A stretch of 64,000 nt of DNA from Flavobacterium commune (GTDB lineage: Bacteria > Bacteroidota > Bacteroidia > Flavobacteriales > Flavobacteriaceae): positions 2,418,001 through 2,482,000 of the forward strand of contig NZ_CP017774.1 of NCBI RefSeq assembly GCF_001857965.1. Direction: 5' to 3'. This document shows, piece by piece, positions 17,403 through 26,844 of the stretch. Below the pieces are notes generated by a model. That model made no database searches, was not told the origin of the DNA, and worked only from the letters and a program-made list of their open reading frames with translations. The first letter of the stretch is position 1. Each line of letters begins with the position of its first letter. The position numbers and the translations under genes are program-made.

Positions 17403-19739
17403 TTATTTCTTTTCAGTAACAATACTGAGCGTTGTTGCTCCTTGTGTCAAACCATCAACATCTGCTTTTATTGAAATGCTTCCGCTGTCTTTAGTGGCTT
17501 TAATAATCGCAATGGCTTTTCCTTGATAAGCTCTTGTTTTTTGACCTTGGTAACCATCGTGGTTGATGATGTTTCCATTGTCAACAGCAATAATTTTACC
17601 TGAATCAGTAATAGAAAATTGGATTAGATTATCCGCATTGGCACATCTAATTCCTTTTTCGTCCACAATAGTTGCGGTAATAAAAGTGACATCGTCCCAG
17701 TTGTTAGCAACTGTGCTTTTGCTTTGCGTTAAAATGATTTTGGCAGGCTTTCCCGCAGAAGTGTGTTCTTCCTGAGTTACCACTTTTCCGTTGTTTTTTC
17801 CAATAGCTTTTATTGTTCCTTCTTCGAAAGTAACATTCCATTCTCTTGGTGAATCGTCAGCTGGTTTTTTCAAAGAACCTAATGATTTATCGTTCAGGAA
17901 AAGTTCTACTTCTTCGCAGTTACTGTACACATTTACTTTGGCATTATCATAGGTATCAAAGTCGCTCGGGGTCCAATCGGAAACCCAGAAACCGGCACCC
18001 GCATTATCTGATTTTCTAACAATATGCACCACAGGTTCTGAAGACCACCAGCTGTCTCTTTGCAACGATTGTTGCTTCCAGTTTCCAGCTCTGTCAAACA
18101 AACCTTGATTGTTCGTCGTTTCTGGCCAGTCGGCTTCGCCTAGGTAATCGTAACCGGTCCATAAAAATTGTCCTGCCATATACGGCTTGTCTCTTAAAGC
18201 CAGCCATTGATTCAATACATGGGTGTTTTCGGTACCAATAACTTTCCAGTCTGGATGTGCTTCATGAGCTGCAATTAGTTCGTTTTCACGGTAATTCTGA
18301 CCTACAATTTCCATCTGTGCAGCATAACCATTGTCATATACCTTAGAAACGTTAGGTCTAAAAAGCGCCATCGTTACAGGTCGGGTGTTGTCGTATTTCT
18401 TTACGACATCTTCCTGCATCTTGTATTTTTTGTAACCTTCCGGATAGCTTAAATCATCATGAATTTCGTTTCCAATGCTATAAATCACAATCGATGGATG
18501 ATTTCGGTCTCTTAAAATCATGTCTTTGGTGTCTTGTTCCCACCATTCTTTGAAATATAAATTATATCCTTTTTCACCATTGTGTTTGGCTGCCGTCCAG
18601 GTATCGAAAGTTTCATCCATAACTACAAATCCCATTTGGTCACACAAATCAAGAAATTCTGGCGCTACAGGATTATGCGAAGTACGAATTCCGTTTACGC
18701 CCACTTCTTTTAATTTTTGCAAGCGCTCTTTCCAAACGCCAAGCGGAACTGCTGCTCCAACGGCTCCACCATCATGATGCAGACAAACTCCTTTTATTTT
18801 ATAATTTTTATTGTTTAACCAAAAACCAGTTTCGGCTCTAAATTCGGCGTTTCTGATTCCAATAGTAATCGTCTGATTGTCGATAAGTGTTTTCCCTGAA
18901 TACAATTTGGTATTCACCGTATATAAATTGGGCGCTTCAATATCCCATAATTTAGGATTTAGAATTTCAATTTCCTTTGATAATTCGTTGGTTTTATTGG
19001 CTGAAATATTTTCCTGGCTTTCGCTGGATTTTACCACTTTTCCAGTATTATCTATAACTTCAATTTGTAATTTATAAATTCCGGAAGCCCCTTTATTTTC
19101 TATTTCGGTTTTGATACTTACCACTGCTTTTTTTGCAGTAGGATTAGGAGTTGTAATCTGTGTTCCCCAATGTTTAAAATGTGTTTTATTTACTGCAACT
19201 AAACGCACATGACGATAAATTCCCGCACCTGTATAATAGCGTGAAGCGGGTTGGATAGTGTTGTCAGCTCTAACTGCAATGGTGTTGGTTTTATCTTTTC
19301 CAAAGTTCAAATAAGGTGTCAAATCATAACTGAAACTGATGTAGCCATAAGGACGTTTTCCTAAATGTTTTCCGTTGATCCAAACGTCACTATTAGCCAT
19401 AACACCATCAAATTCGATAGCGAATAATTTATTGGCATCGGCAGCGTCAACCTTAAAGGTTTTGCGATACCAACCAATCCCGGCAGGCAAATAACCACCG
19501 CCACGTGCTGTTGGATTTTCACGGTCATAAGGACCTTCAATGCTCCAATCGTGAGGCACGTCAAGATTTCTCCAGCTTTTATCGTTGAACTCTGGTTTTT
19601 CAGCACCGGCTATTTCTCCTTTTGTAAATTGCCAGTTCGCATCAAAATTGATGGTTTGTCTCCCTTGAGCTAAAATTGTCGTGGCAAAAGCTAAAAAGAA
19701 TAAAAGGCTGTAGGCTTTTATGTTTTTTGGATTCTTCAT
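17403..19739 (-). CDS. Secreted GH2 beta-galactosidase
   Basis: A 778-residue protein with a signal peptide (ending TTILAQG, ~residue 25). Residues ~30-190 are the GH2 sugar-binding jelly roll (FDANWQFTKGE, DVPHDWSIEGPY), ~190-300 the Ig-like domain and ~300-590 the TIM barrel. The acid/base is in YSIGNEIHD (Glu ~424) and the nucleophile probably in VIGTENTH (Glu ~501); FLWTGYDYLGE follows. The C-terminus has further Ig-like domains of the DUF4982 type. Such enzymes release terminal beta-galactose, here plausibly from galactan side chains of pectin or from hemicellulose. It lies downstream of the aldo/keto reductase and LacI genes on the same strand, with a 236-bp gap that holds a palindromic element, so it may have its own promoter. 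Confidence 0.9.
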   Translation of the reverse strand: MKNPKNIKAYSLLFFLAFATTILAQGRQTINFDANWQFTKGEIAGAEKPEFNDKSWRNLDVPHDWSIEGPYDRENPTARGGGYLPAGIGWYRKTFKVDAADANKLFAIEFDGVMANSDVWINGKHLGKRPYGYISFSYDLTPYLNFGKDKTNTIAVRADNTIQPASRYYTGAGIYRHVRLVAVNKTHFKHWGTQITTPNPTAKKAVVSIKTEIENKGASGIYKLQIEVIDNTGKVVKSSESQENISANKTNELSKEIEILNPKLWDIEAPNLYTVNTKLYSGKTLIDNQTITIGIRNAEFRAETGFWLNNKNYKIKGVCLHHDGGAVGAAVPLGVWKERLQKLKEVGVNGIRTSHNPVAPEFLDLCDQMGFVVMDETFDTWTAAKHNGEKGYNLYFKEWWEQDTKDMILRDRNHPSIVIYSIGNEIHDDLSYPEGYKKYKMQEDVVKKYDNTRPVTMALFRPNVSKVYDNGYAAQMEIVGQNYRENELIAAHEAHPDWKVIGTENTHVLNQWLALRDKPYMAGQFLWTGYDYLGEADWPETTNNQGLFDRAGNWKQQSLQRDSWWSSEPVVHIVRKSDNAGAGFWVSDWTPSDFDTYDNAKVNVYSNCEEVELFLNDKSLGSLKKPADDSPREWNVTFEEGTIKAIGKNNGKVVTQEEHTSAGKPAKIILTQSKSTVANNWDDVTFITATIVDEKGIRCANADNLIQFSITDSGKIIAVDNGNIINHDGYQGQKTRAYQGKAIAIIKATKDSGSISIKADVDGLTQGATTLSIVTEKK

Positions 19740-19795
19740 TTTTATGGTGTTTAAGTTGGTTTATTTTACGTTTCTTCTGCCAATTACAGAGAATG

Positions 19796-19969
19796 GCAAA
19801 CAGGTCTGTGGTCTTTTTTATTTAATCTCTTTAGGTTTAATTCCTCGGAGCTTTGCTTCGTTTTTTACCGCAGATTCGCGATTTTCATATTATAATCTGC
19901 GAATCTGCGGTTGTTTTTTAATACCTCGTGGGCTCAGCTCCGTGGCAGTTTAATTCGTTAGCAAACAGG
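19796..19969. repeat. Palindromic element flanked by 9-bp direct repeats
   Basis: The direct repeat GCAAACAGG occurs at 19796-19804 and 19961-19969. Between them are inverted arms CCTCGGAGCT (19843-19852) and AGCTCCGTGG (19936-19945), and a central perfect stem ACCGCAGATTCGC/GCGAATCTGCGGT (19867-19911). It looks like a small non-coding repeat element (MITE-like). The central hairpin could also act as a terminator for the aldo/keto reductase gene, which ends at 19976. Confidence 0.45.
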
Positions 19970-19975
19970 CGGATC

Positions 19976-20965
19976 TTATTTTAAAATCAAATTGATTTTT
20001 TCTAATTCTTCCGTGCTGAAATTGGTGTTTTCCAAAGCTTTAATAGAATCTATAATTTGCTCCGGTTTGCTGGAACCAATTAATACCGATGTTATTCGCT
20101 CATCACGTAAAATCCAGGCCAATGCCATTTGTGCTAATTTTTGTCCTCTTTCTTTGGCAATGTTATTAAGCGCTATAATTTTTTCAATTCTTTCAGGAGT
20201 AATATGATCTGCTTTTAGGAATTGTCCGCTGGTGGCTACTCTGGAATCGGCTGGAATTCCGTTCAAATATTTGTCAGTCAATAAGCCTTGTGCCAATGGA
20301 GAAAACGGAATGCAACCTACTTGTTCTTTACCCAATAAATCCAAAAGTCCGTCTTCTACCCAACGCTCAAACATTGAATATTTTGGCTGGTGAATCAGGC
20401 AAGGAGTTCCCATTTCTTTTAATATTTTAAATGCTTTTTCAGCTTCGGCCGGACGATAGTTTGAAATACCCACATACAAAGCTTTTCCTTGTTGAACAAT
20501 CAAATTCAAAGCTGCCATGGTTTCCTCTAAAGGCGTTTCCGGATCAGGTCTATGGTGGTAAAAAATATCGACATATTCCAAGTCCATTCTTTTTAAACTT
20601 TGGTCTAAACTGGAAACCAAATATTTTTTCGAACCCCAATCGCCATAAGGTCCGTCCCACATCGTATAACCGGCCTTAGACGAAATAATCATTTCGTCCC
20701 TGTAGTTTTTAAAATCTGATTTAAAAATTTTTCCTAAACATGTTTCAGCCGAACCTGGAGGCGGACCGTAATTGTTAGCCAAATCAAAATGGGTAATTCC
20801 ATTATCAAAAGCAGTTTTAATTAAGTTTCTGCTGTTTTCAAAATCACTGTTTTCTCCGAAGTTGTGCCAAAGTCCTAATGAAAATGCAGATAATTTCAAT
20901 CCTGAATTTCCACATCTGCGGTATTCCATTTTATCGTATCGGTTTGCTGCTGGTTGATATGTCAT
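19976..20965 (-). CDS. Aldo/keto reductase of the YghZ (L-glyceraldehyde 3-phosphate reductase) type
   Basis: A 329-residue cytoplasmic enzyme without signal peptide. The tetrad is visible: Asp and Tyr in HFDLANNYGPP (~residues 58-68), Lys in IISSKAGY (~95) and His in DIFYHHRPD (~136). The insert GPPPGSAE and the loop WDGPYGDWGSKKYL are typical of the YghZ/AKR14 group, NADPH-dependent reductases of aldehydes and sugars. It sits between the LacI gene and GH2 on the same strand. A LacI-type operator lies 17 bp upstream of its start, so it is probably part of the repressor's regulon. The natural substrate cannot be read from sequence. Confidence 0.9.
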   Translation of the reverse strand: MTYQPAANRYDKMEYRRCGNSGLKLSAFSLGLWHNFGENSDFENSRNLIKTAFDNGITHFDLANNYGPPPGSAETCLGKIFKSDFKNYRDEMIISSKAGYTMWDGPYGDWGSKKYLVSSLDQSLKRMDLEYVDIFYHHRPDPETPLEETMAALNLIVQQGKALYVGISNYRPAEAEKAFKILKEMGTPCLIHQPKYSMFERWVEDGLLDLLGKEQVGCIPFSPLAQGLLTDKYLNGIPADSRVATSGQFLKADHITPERIEKIIALNNIAKERGQKLAQMALAWILRDERITSVLIGSSKPEQIIDSIKALENTNFSTEELEKINLILK

Positions 20966-20981
20966 ATTTTTGTTATTTTTT

Positions 20982-20995
20982 CGTAATCGTTTACG
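20982..20995. promoter_or_regulatory. LacI-type operator upstream of the aldo/keto reductase
   Basis: CGTAATCGTTTACG, a near-perfect palindrome of the LacI/GalR kind (TAA-n-CG-n-TTA centre). It is in the 48-bp gap between the LacI stop (21014) and the reductase start (20965). The identical 14-mer occurs in front of the LacI gene. Confidence 0.8.
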
Positions 20996-21013
20996 GTGAT
21001 TATTAAATTTTTT

Positions 21014-22033
21014 TTATTCTCTTTTGGAAGACTCTCTTGTGATTAATGTTGGAGTCAGTATTCTTTTTTGATGGTTTGTTTTTTCTCCTTTTTTCGAAAT
21101 TAACTCGTAAATAAGATGGAAGGCTTCTTCGCCCATTTGTACTGTTTTTTGATCCACAGTAGATAGAGAAGGAGTGATGTGTTCCCCAAATAAGTCATTG
21201 CAAAAACCAATGACTCCAAACTCATTAGGAGCCTGAATTGCTCTTTCTTTTAATTCTTTTAAAACGCCAAGAGCGGTAAAATCTTCCACGGCAAAAATAG
21301 CATCCGGCTTATTTTCTAAATTTAAAAAATAAGCTGCACCTATTCTTCCTGCTTCAATGCTGATGTCTCCGTTGTAAATTAAGTTGTTGTCAAAAAGAAT
21401 ATTGTATTGTTCCAATGCAGCTTTGTAACCTCTAATTCTTTCCGAAAAAGCTTTGATATGCTGCGGTCCGGAAATGTGTGCAATCCTTTTGTATCCTGAT
21501 TTTATAAGGGATTCGGTTGCCATAAATGCACCCAAATAATCATCAATACAAACCGAAGAAATTTCTAAATCGTCATTGGTTCGGTCAAAAAAAGCAATCG
21601 GAATATTTTTCTCTTTAACCGATTTGAAATGAGAGAAATTAGTGGTGTTTTTAGAAATGGAAACCAGAATGCCATCGACTCTGGCACCAATAAAAGTGTC
21701 AATTCCCTTTTTTTCAAATTCTTCCGATTCATTCGATTGATAGATCAAAACATCATAGCCATGTTGACTCGCTAAATTTGAAATGCCATGAATTACAGAT
21801 CCAAAGAATAAGTGTTCGGCTGTTGGAATTAAAACACCAATCAGTTTTGTTTTTCCAGAACGTAGGGATGAAGCTATTTTGTTGGGCATATAATCCAAAC
21901 GTTCGGCGACTGCTTTTACTTTTTTCTTCGTACTGGCACTTATTTCAGGATGATTGCTTAAGGCACGGGAAACCGTTGCAGGAGCAATTCCTAATTCTTT
22001 GGCAATATCGCTAATGGTTATTTTATTCTTCAT
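21014..22033 (-). CDS. LacI/GalR-family transcriptional repressor
   Basis: A 339-residue regulator. Residues ~3-50 form the LacI DNA-binding head: helix-turn-helix ITISDIAKELGIAPATVSRA, then the hinge helix region YMPNKIASSLRSGKT. The rest is a periplasmic-binding-protein-like effector domain (LIGVLIPTAEHLFFGSVIHG near residue 65, VIGFCNDLFGEHITPSLSTV near 280), which usually binds a sugar. Two identical CGTAATCGTTTACG sites lie at 22039-22052, 6 bp from its own start, and at 20982-20995, before the next gene. This supports autoregulation and control of the aldo/keto reductase and perhaps GH2. A galactose-related effector is an inference from GH2 alone. Confidence 0.93.
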   Translation of the reverse strand: MKNKITISDIAKELGIAPATVSRALSNHPEISASTKKKVKAVAERLDYMPNKIASSLRSGKTKLIGVLIPTAEHLFFGSVIHGISNLASQHGYDVLIYQSNESEEFEKKGIDTFIGARVDGILVSISKNTTNFSHFKSVKEKNIPIAFFDRTNDDLEISSVCIDDYLGAFMATESLIKSGYKRIAHISGPQHIKAFSERIRGYKAALEQYNILFDNNLIYNGDISIEAGRIGAAYFLNLENKPDAIFAVEDFTALGVLKELKERAIQAPNEFGVIGFCNDLFGEHITPSLSTVDQKTVQMGEEAFHLIYELISKKGEKTNHQKRILTPTLITRESSKRE

Positions 22034-22038
22034 ATTTC

Positions 22039-22052
22039 CGTAATCGTTTACG
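22039..22052. promoter_or_regulatory. LacI-type operator upstream of the lacI gene
   Basis: Exact copy of the CGTAATCGTTTACG site at 20982-20995, placed 6 bp before the repressor start on the - strand, where bound protein would block its own transcription. Confidence 0.8.
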
Positions 22053-22113
22053 AAAATAGAATTTTATTTTGAAATAGCGAAATTGAAGTAAGTTAAATTT
22101 TGTAGATTGTTGT

Positions 22114-23346
22114 TTACGAATGCTTTTTCATGTCCTTTACCAAATTAGCAGTAAAAAACACAATTGCAATTCCACCTAAGCCAATGCAAAGCCACATAAA
22201 CCAGGCTTGTTGCCAAAAAGACTGGGTTTTGATTTTGTTTTCTTTAGCAGTAAGATGTTGGATGTCATGAATTGTAGCTTCAGGTAAATCAGTATTAATG
22301 TTGTTTTTGAAGTTTTCTAAATCGTATTCTGGCTGATTAAGTTTTGGATTTCCTGTTTGTATGTTGTAGGTTTCATTGGCTTTCAAATCGGCAATTACAG
22401 TAATTGGATTTTGGAAAAACTGAATTTTAGCAAAAGTCAAAGGTTGATTGTCGTGATTTTCAATTTCGATAAAAAAATCTTTTTCGAAAAGCTGCTGAAT
22501 GGTAAAGATGTTCTTTTGATTGGAATTTAATTCGAAATTGGAAAGCGTTTCTTGATAGCTTTTGGTTTTGTGTTTTATAACCGTTTTTTTATTGACAAAT
22601 ATTCGGGCATTGCGTTGGAATAAATTCGGATTGGATACCGTGAAATGAATTTGGTTAACAATTTGTGGATACTTAAAAGCAACATGAATCAGCGTTTTTT
22701 TCTGCGCCTGAATTTGCATTGTTTTAATGCTACTTGTTTTAATTTCAATTAAATCGGCAGCATTGATTTTATGGGTAAAGTAGCCAATTTTTAAGATGTT
22801 TATGGGTAATGATATACTGTCGTTTAAATCAATTTTTAAATAGCGATAGGAGGAAAGGGGCAACGGAATGGTCTTGAAAACACTAACAGCTTCACTATTT
22901 TCAAGTTCGCTTAAAACGGCTTTGTTCACTAATCCAAACCATTCTTTTTGGTCATTACTACCGCTGATGCTGTACGGTTTTCTAACGTCAGAATTGTTTA
23001 TCGATAGTGCGATTTCGGAAATAGATGTTTTATCATTTTCGAAAATAATAGTGGTTTCTTTCTTTGGAATTGCCGTTCTGGAAAGTATTTTAAATTCCGA
23101 AAAAGAGCTGGATTTGCTTTCCATATTTCCTTGCAGAATATAATAAGGCACTTCAGTTCCATTGGGATCAAGGATTCTAAAATCACTCAGATCTTCTTTC
23201 GAAAAAGAACGAATTTCAGAAGGCAAACTCATTTTATGTAAACCATTTTTGGCTACAGCATTGATTTTTGCAGTAGTGTTGGATTGTGCCAAAATACCAT
23301 TGGTAAGCAGCAGAATTAAAAACGCTAAAAATTTATTCAGTTTCAT
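22114..23346 (-). CDS. DUF3999-type exported membrane-anchored protein
   Basis: An upstream in-frame ATG exists at 23370, but the ATG at 23346 directly precedes the signal peptide (MKLNKFLAFLILLLTNGILAQ) and is preferred, giving 410 residues. The long middle is periplasmic and beta-rich, with two discoidin-like strand patterns (SISGSNDQKEWFGLV, YRYLKIDLND). A C-terminal membrane span (~residues 380-402, WLCIGLGGIAIVFFTANLV) is followed by a short basic tail. This matches DUF3999 proteins, which commonly sit next to DUF2339 genes; their function is unknown to me. Its start overlaps the end of the DUF2339 gene by 14 bp, so the two are translationally coupled. Confidence 0.75.
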   Translation of the reverse strand: MKLNKFLAFLILLLTNGILAQSNTTAKINAVAKNGLHKMSLPSEIRSFSKEDLSDFRILDPNGTEVPYYILQGNMESKSSSFSEFKILSRTAIPKKETTIIFENDKTSISEIALSINNSDVRKPYSISGSNDQKEWFGLVNKAVLSELENSEAVSVFKTIPLPLSSYRYLKIDLNDSISLPINILKIGYFTHKINAADLIEIKTSSIKTMQIQAQKKTLIHVAFKYPQIVNQIHFTVSNPNLFQRNARIFVNKKTVIKHKTKSYQETLSNFELNSNQKNIFTIQQLFEKDFFIEIENHDNQPLTFAKIQFFQNPITVIADLKANETYNIQTGNPKLNQPEYDLENFKNNINTDLPEATIHDIQHLTAKENKIKTQSFWQQAWFMWLCIGLGGIAIVFFTANLVKDMKKHS

Positions 23347-25819
23347 TGTTGGCGTGGTTTTTATTATCATCCTGAACCAATATTTTTAATTTTTGGTACA
23401 CAAATGAAATAATTAGAATTAGAACTCCCAATAAGATAAAGGCAATTATTTTTCCAGTTTCGGAAGCATTGCTGATGTCGAACAAAAATAATTTTAAAAT
23501 GGTAATTCCTAATAAGATTAAAGCCGCTATTCGTAGGTTTTTAATGTGTTTTCGAATTCCAATAATTAGGAAAACAAAAGCCAGAATTCCCCATAAAATA
23601 GGATATGCTGTTTTTATAATTTGGTTTCGGCTGAGTTGTATTTGGTCAAAAGCGATTTGTTGTTTTAGATACTGCAAATTGCTTACTGCGTAATTTTTAT
23701 AAAGCGGACTAGATTGAACATCCTGCGCTGTAACTGGTACATTTGAAAATACCAATCCGTGAAGCATTAATTCGGTACTGGCTAGATAGACAATGAAAAA
23801 TGCGGCAATCCAAATAAAAAATTTCTTTTGGAATATTTCAAATATTGGATTTTCAGAATTGATTTGGTACAGCTTATAGCCAAAAAACAGCGTAATAATT
23901 AACGAAATATAGTGCAAATAGAATCCGATTCTTTGATGAATTCCTGTTGTAATGTATTGCTCGTGTTCGTAAAACGAATAGTTAGAGAAGAAAAATGTAA
24001 ACAATACAATATTGATAATCGCTAGGATATTGGCAAGTTGGTTAGCAACCGTATTTTTGATTTTATAAAAATAGTTGAAAACAAAAACACTAAAAATGAA
24101 ATGATAAGTAACAGGAAGTGTAAATGCCGAATTCACTCCTTGGATATGAAGATTAGCCTGGTAATTTACTTCAAATAATCCAACCAAATAACCGATTAGA
24201 ATTCCGATGATACTTATAAAATAACGGTACTCTTTTGGGTTAAAAGTGATTCCGAATTGCTGTTGATTTTCTTCTTCGTTTTTTAATAAATAATGGGAAG
24301 CAAATAAGGAAGCAACGGCAAAAATACCTGTTAAGAATATTTTATTGAATACAATTGGTAACGTAAGATCAGATAGATAAATTGCTTTCCAGTCCATCAA
24401 CAAGCTAATGGTCATTAAGGCTTGAACAATAACTGAAGCAAATCGGTAATAATTTATTTTTGATTTTTGAGCCAGCCATAATAAAATTACGGCTTCTGCT
24501 GCCCAAAATAAAGTAATGAAATTGCCTTCAAATTGTATTGGAATAGCGAGTGTTATAAAGGTAAGCGTCAATCCAATCAATAAGTAAACGGCTGTTTTGT
24601 CCAGACCCATTTTTTTGTATAAAAAGCAGGCGTAAGTAAAATTCAATAATCCCAATGCGGTGGTGAATATTCCTTTAAGTTCAGGATGGAAATTTTCTAA
24701 AATCACCATTCCGGCAGCATAAAACAAAAAGCTATTACTGGCCAGAATACTCAATTCTGTTACAGAAAAAAGTCCTTTGGTTCTAATATTGTTGATAATG
24801 TTGATGAGTATGAAAACAAAATAAAATGCAAATCCAAAAATTAACCCACCAAGATAATGCGGTGTTTTTTCATCGAGTTCATTAAATAACCAACCGCCAT
24901 ACAACAATACGGTAAAGGAGTAAGACAAGATGTTTATGATTCCCCATTTTTTATAATACGCTAACGCTAAAATCCCGATGTTTAAAATGAGGATATAGCT
25001 AAACAATACCACATAATTTCCTTCGCCCGTGCTAAGCATAAACGGAACTGCAAATCCGCCAATTAGAGATAGTACAGCCAACTCTTTTCGGTTATAAGAA
25101 AGTGAAATGAGTGAACTAAATACGGTAATAAGCACCATAATGATGAATGCCACGGTTTGACCAAATAAATGATAACTGTGGAAAGCAATAGCAATAGTAA
25201 AGTAGAAAACAGCAATGGCACCAGCTACAAAAACAGAGCTGAAGGCGGCATATTTTTTACGTAATTTATGTGCAACTCCCAGTATTAATGCGCCAGCAAG
25301 CATACCAATTCCCACACGGGCCGGTTCGTTAATCCAGTCTTTGTCGATAGCGTATTTTACAAAATAACTAATGCCTAAAACCAGAATTAAAATTCCGATT
25401 TTGTTGATTAGGTTTTCGCCAATAAATTTCTCTAAGTCAGGATTGTTTTCTCTGAATCTTTCCCAAAAAGTTTTCTCAGGTTCTACAGGAATGTATGATT
25501 TTGGTGCTGGTTTTGGTTCTTCCGTTTTTGGAGTAGGAACTGTCTCTATTGGCTGAATAACGTTCTCTGTTTTTTCCTGAATTGTTTCCTTTTCAATAGG
25601 AACAGGGGCTATTGGTTTTTCGATTGCAACAGCTACTGGAGGTTTTGTAGCTTCAGGAGTTGCAATTGGTTTTTCAGGAAGTTTTTCTACTACTTTTTGT
25701 TGGTCTATTTTCCGACTCAATTCTCTTAAATTGTCTTCAAGTCCGTCGAATTTTGAATCAAGAGTGGTTTTGATATAGTATAAAAATCCAAAAAGTAATA
25801 ACAATAAAAAAATAGTCAT
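23333..25819 (-). CDS. DUF2339 polytopic membrane protein
   Basis: The frame reaches 25861, but ATG 25819 directly precedes the first membrane span (MTIFLLLLLFGFLYYI) and is preferred (828 residues). A short coiled coil follows (ESKFDGLEDNLRELSRKI region), then a Pro/Glu/Lys/Val-rich linker of ~90 residues. The family block WERFRENNPDLEKFIGENLINK and about twenty or more hydrophobic segments continue to the C-terminus. This layout (one span, linker, then a large polytopic body) is the DUF2339 pattern. Transport or envelope roles have been guessed for the family, but none can be read here. It forms an operon with the DUF3999 gene. Confidence 0.85.
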   Translation of the reverse strand: MTIFLLLLLFGFLYYIKTTLDSKFDGLEDNLRELSRKIDQQKVVEKLPEKPIATPEATKPPVAVAIEKPIAPVPIEKETIQEKTENVIQPIETVPTPKTEEPKPAPKSYIPVEPEKTFWERFRENNPDLEKFIGENLINKIGILILVLGISYFVKYAIDKDWINEPARVGIGMLAGALILGVAHKLRKKYAAFSSVFVAGAIAVFYFTIAIAFHSYHLFGQTVAFIIMVLITVFSSLISLSYNRKELAVLSLIGGFAVPFMLSTGEGNYVVLFSYILILNIGILALAYYKKWGIINILSYSFTVLLYGGWLFNELDEKTPHYLGGLIFGFAFYFVFILINIINNIRTKGLFSVTELSILASNSFLFYAAGMVILENFHPELKGIFTTALGLLNFTYACFLYKKMGLDKTAVYLLIGLTLTFITLAIPIQFEGNFITLFWAAEAVILLWLAQKSKINYYRFASVIVQALMTISLLMDWKAIYLSDLTLPIVFNKIFLTGIFAVASLFASHYLLKNEEENQQQFGITFNPKEYRYFISIIGILIGYLVGLFEVNYQANLHIQGVNSAFTLPVTYHFIFSVFVFNYFYKIKNTVANQLANILAIINIVLFTFFFSNYSFYEHEQYITTGIHQRIGFYLHYISLIITLFFGYKLYQINSENPIFEIFQKKFFIWIAAFFIVYLASTELMLHGLVFSNVPVTAQDVQSSPLYKNYAVSNLQYLKQQIAFDQIQLSRNQIIKTAYPILWGILAFVFLIIGIRKHIKNLRIAALILLGITILKLFLFDISNASETGKIIAFILLGVLILIISFVYQKLKILVQDDNKNHANNETE

Positions 25820-25861
25820 AGCAGGTTTTTTGAAAATAATGAAATGTAAATATAGTAACAT

Positions 25862-26157
25862 TTATAAATCAACTGTCATTTTTTTCTGATGTTAGCTGCT
25901 TTTTTTAAGTTGGTTTATTCGTTTTTGCTAGTGTATTGTTTTTTATAAAAGAATTAAATTGGTTCTTATTATTCTGGTTGATGGCAACGAATGCTATTTT
26001 TTTGAGAAATAAAAATAATTTTCAAAACCCTATTTTTTTAATGTTTGTAGGGATTGTTCTCTTTGTTTGATAAAATATTATGTTAAAATTTTAAGATATT
26101 CGAAAATTGATTATTTATTTTTAGATTTGACCCACTAACCCTTAAAGCATATTTTAA
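25862..26157. promoter_or_regulatory. Divergent intergenic region with a -7-like box
   Basis: This gap separates the - strand DUF2339 operon from the + strand sigma-factor operon. TAGATTTG at 26122-26129 fits the Bacteroidota -7 consensus TAnnTTTG, 28 bp before the sigma start. No well-spaced -33 TTG is seen, so the call is tentative. Confidence 0.35.
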
Positions 26158-26742
26158 ATGGCATTTGTAAATAAATACAATGACATAGATCTTGTGAAGC
26201 GTCTTCAGGAAAACGAAGAAGAAGCTTTGACGATTATTTATAAAGAATATTGGGAAATCATGTATTTGGCGGCCTATAATCTTGTTAAAGATAGATCGGT
26301 ATGTGAGGATATAGTTCAGGAAGTGTTTATTTCGCTATGGCAAAGAAGGGCGAAATTGCAGATAAAAGTTTCTTTGAAAAGTTATTTGTACACTAGCACT
26401 GTGTATAAAGTTTATGACCATTTTGATAAAAATAAAAAGATGCTAAAGGGCGAGTTGTTTGATAATTTTGAAAATAAAATTGAAACTTCTAATCCAGAAA
26501 CCAAGTTAATGCATGAAGAATTAATTCATCATTTAGATTCCATTATTGATACTTTACCGGACAAATGCAAAGAGGTTTATAAGTTGAGCAGAGAGAATAT
26601 GTTGTCTAATAAAGAGATTGCTGAGCAATTAAATATTTCGCAACGTACGGTTGAAGGCCATATTTCTAAAGCTTTAAAGATTTTAAAGGAATCGCTTGGA
26701 GTAGCCGTAAGTATTGAGTTTATCACACTTTTTTTAAAGTAA
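26158..26742 (+). CDS. ECF-type RNA polymerase sigma-70 factor
   Basis: A 194-residue cytoplasmic protein. Region 2 spans ~residues 20-90 (EEALTIIYKEYWEIMYLAAYN, CEDIVQEVFISLWQRR). Region 4 spans ~130-180, with the helix-turn-helix LSNKEIAEQLNISQRTVEGHISKAL. The FecR anti-sigma gene follows at 102 bp, then SusC with an STN domain, the standard trans-envelope relay for sensing glycans in Bacteroidota. It is the only sigma factor in the window, so it might also serve the FecR at 4675, which lacks its own. Confidence 0.95.
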   Translation: MAFVNKYNDIDLVKRLQENEEEALTIIYKEYWEIMYLAAYNLVKDRSVCEDIVQEVFISLWQRRAKLQIKVSLKSYLYTSTVYKVYDHFDKNKKMLKGELFDNFENKIETSNPETKLMHEELIHHLDSIIDTLPDKCKEVYKLSRENMLSNKEIAEQLNISQRTVEGHISKALKILKESLGVAVSIEFITLFLK

Positions 26743-26844
26743 AAAAATAAGATGTGTAAAAAAAAGTAAAAATAATTACAAATAGAGCAGGTGTGAAACG
26801 TTTTTTTGGAGACTTAGTTATATAAGCATACAAAAAACGAACAA

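Noticed and set aside
26107-26129. A full promoter for the sigma factor
   Set aside because: TAGATTTG is a good -7 match, but the nearest TTG is only 12 nt away, too close for the usual 17-23 nt spacing.
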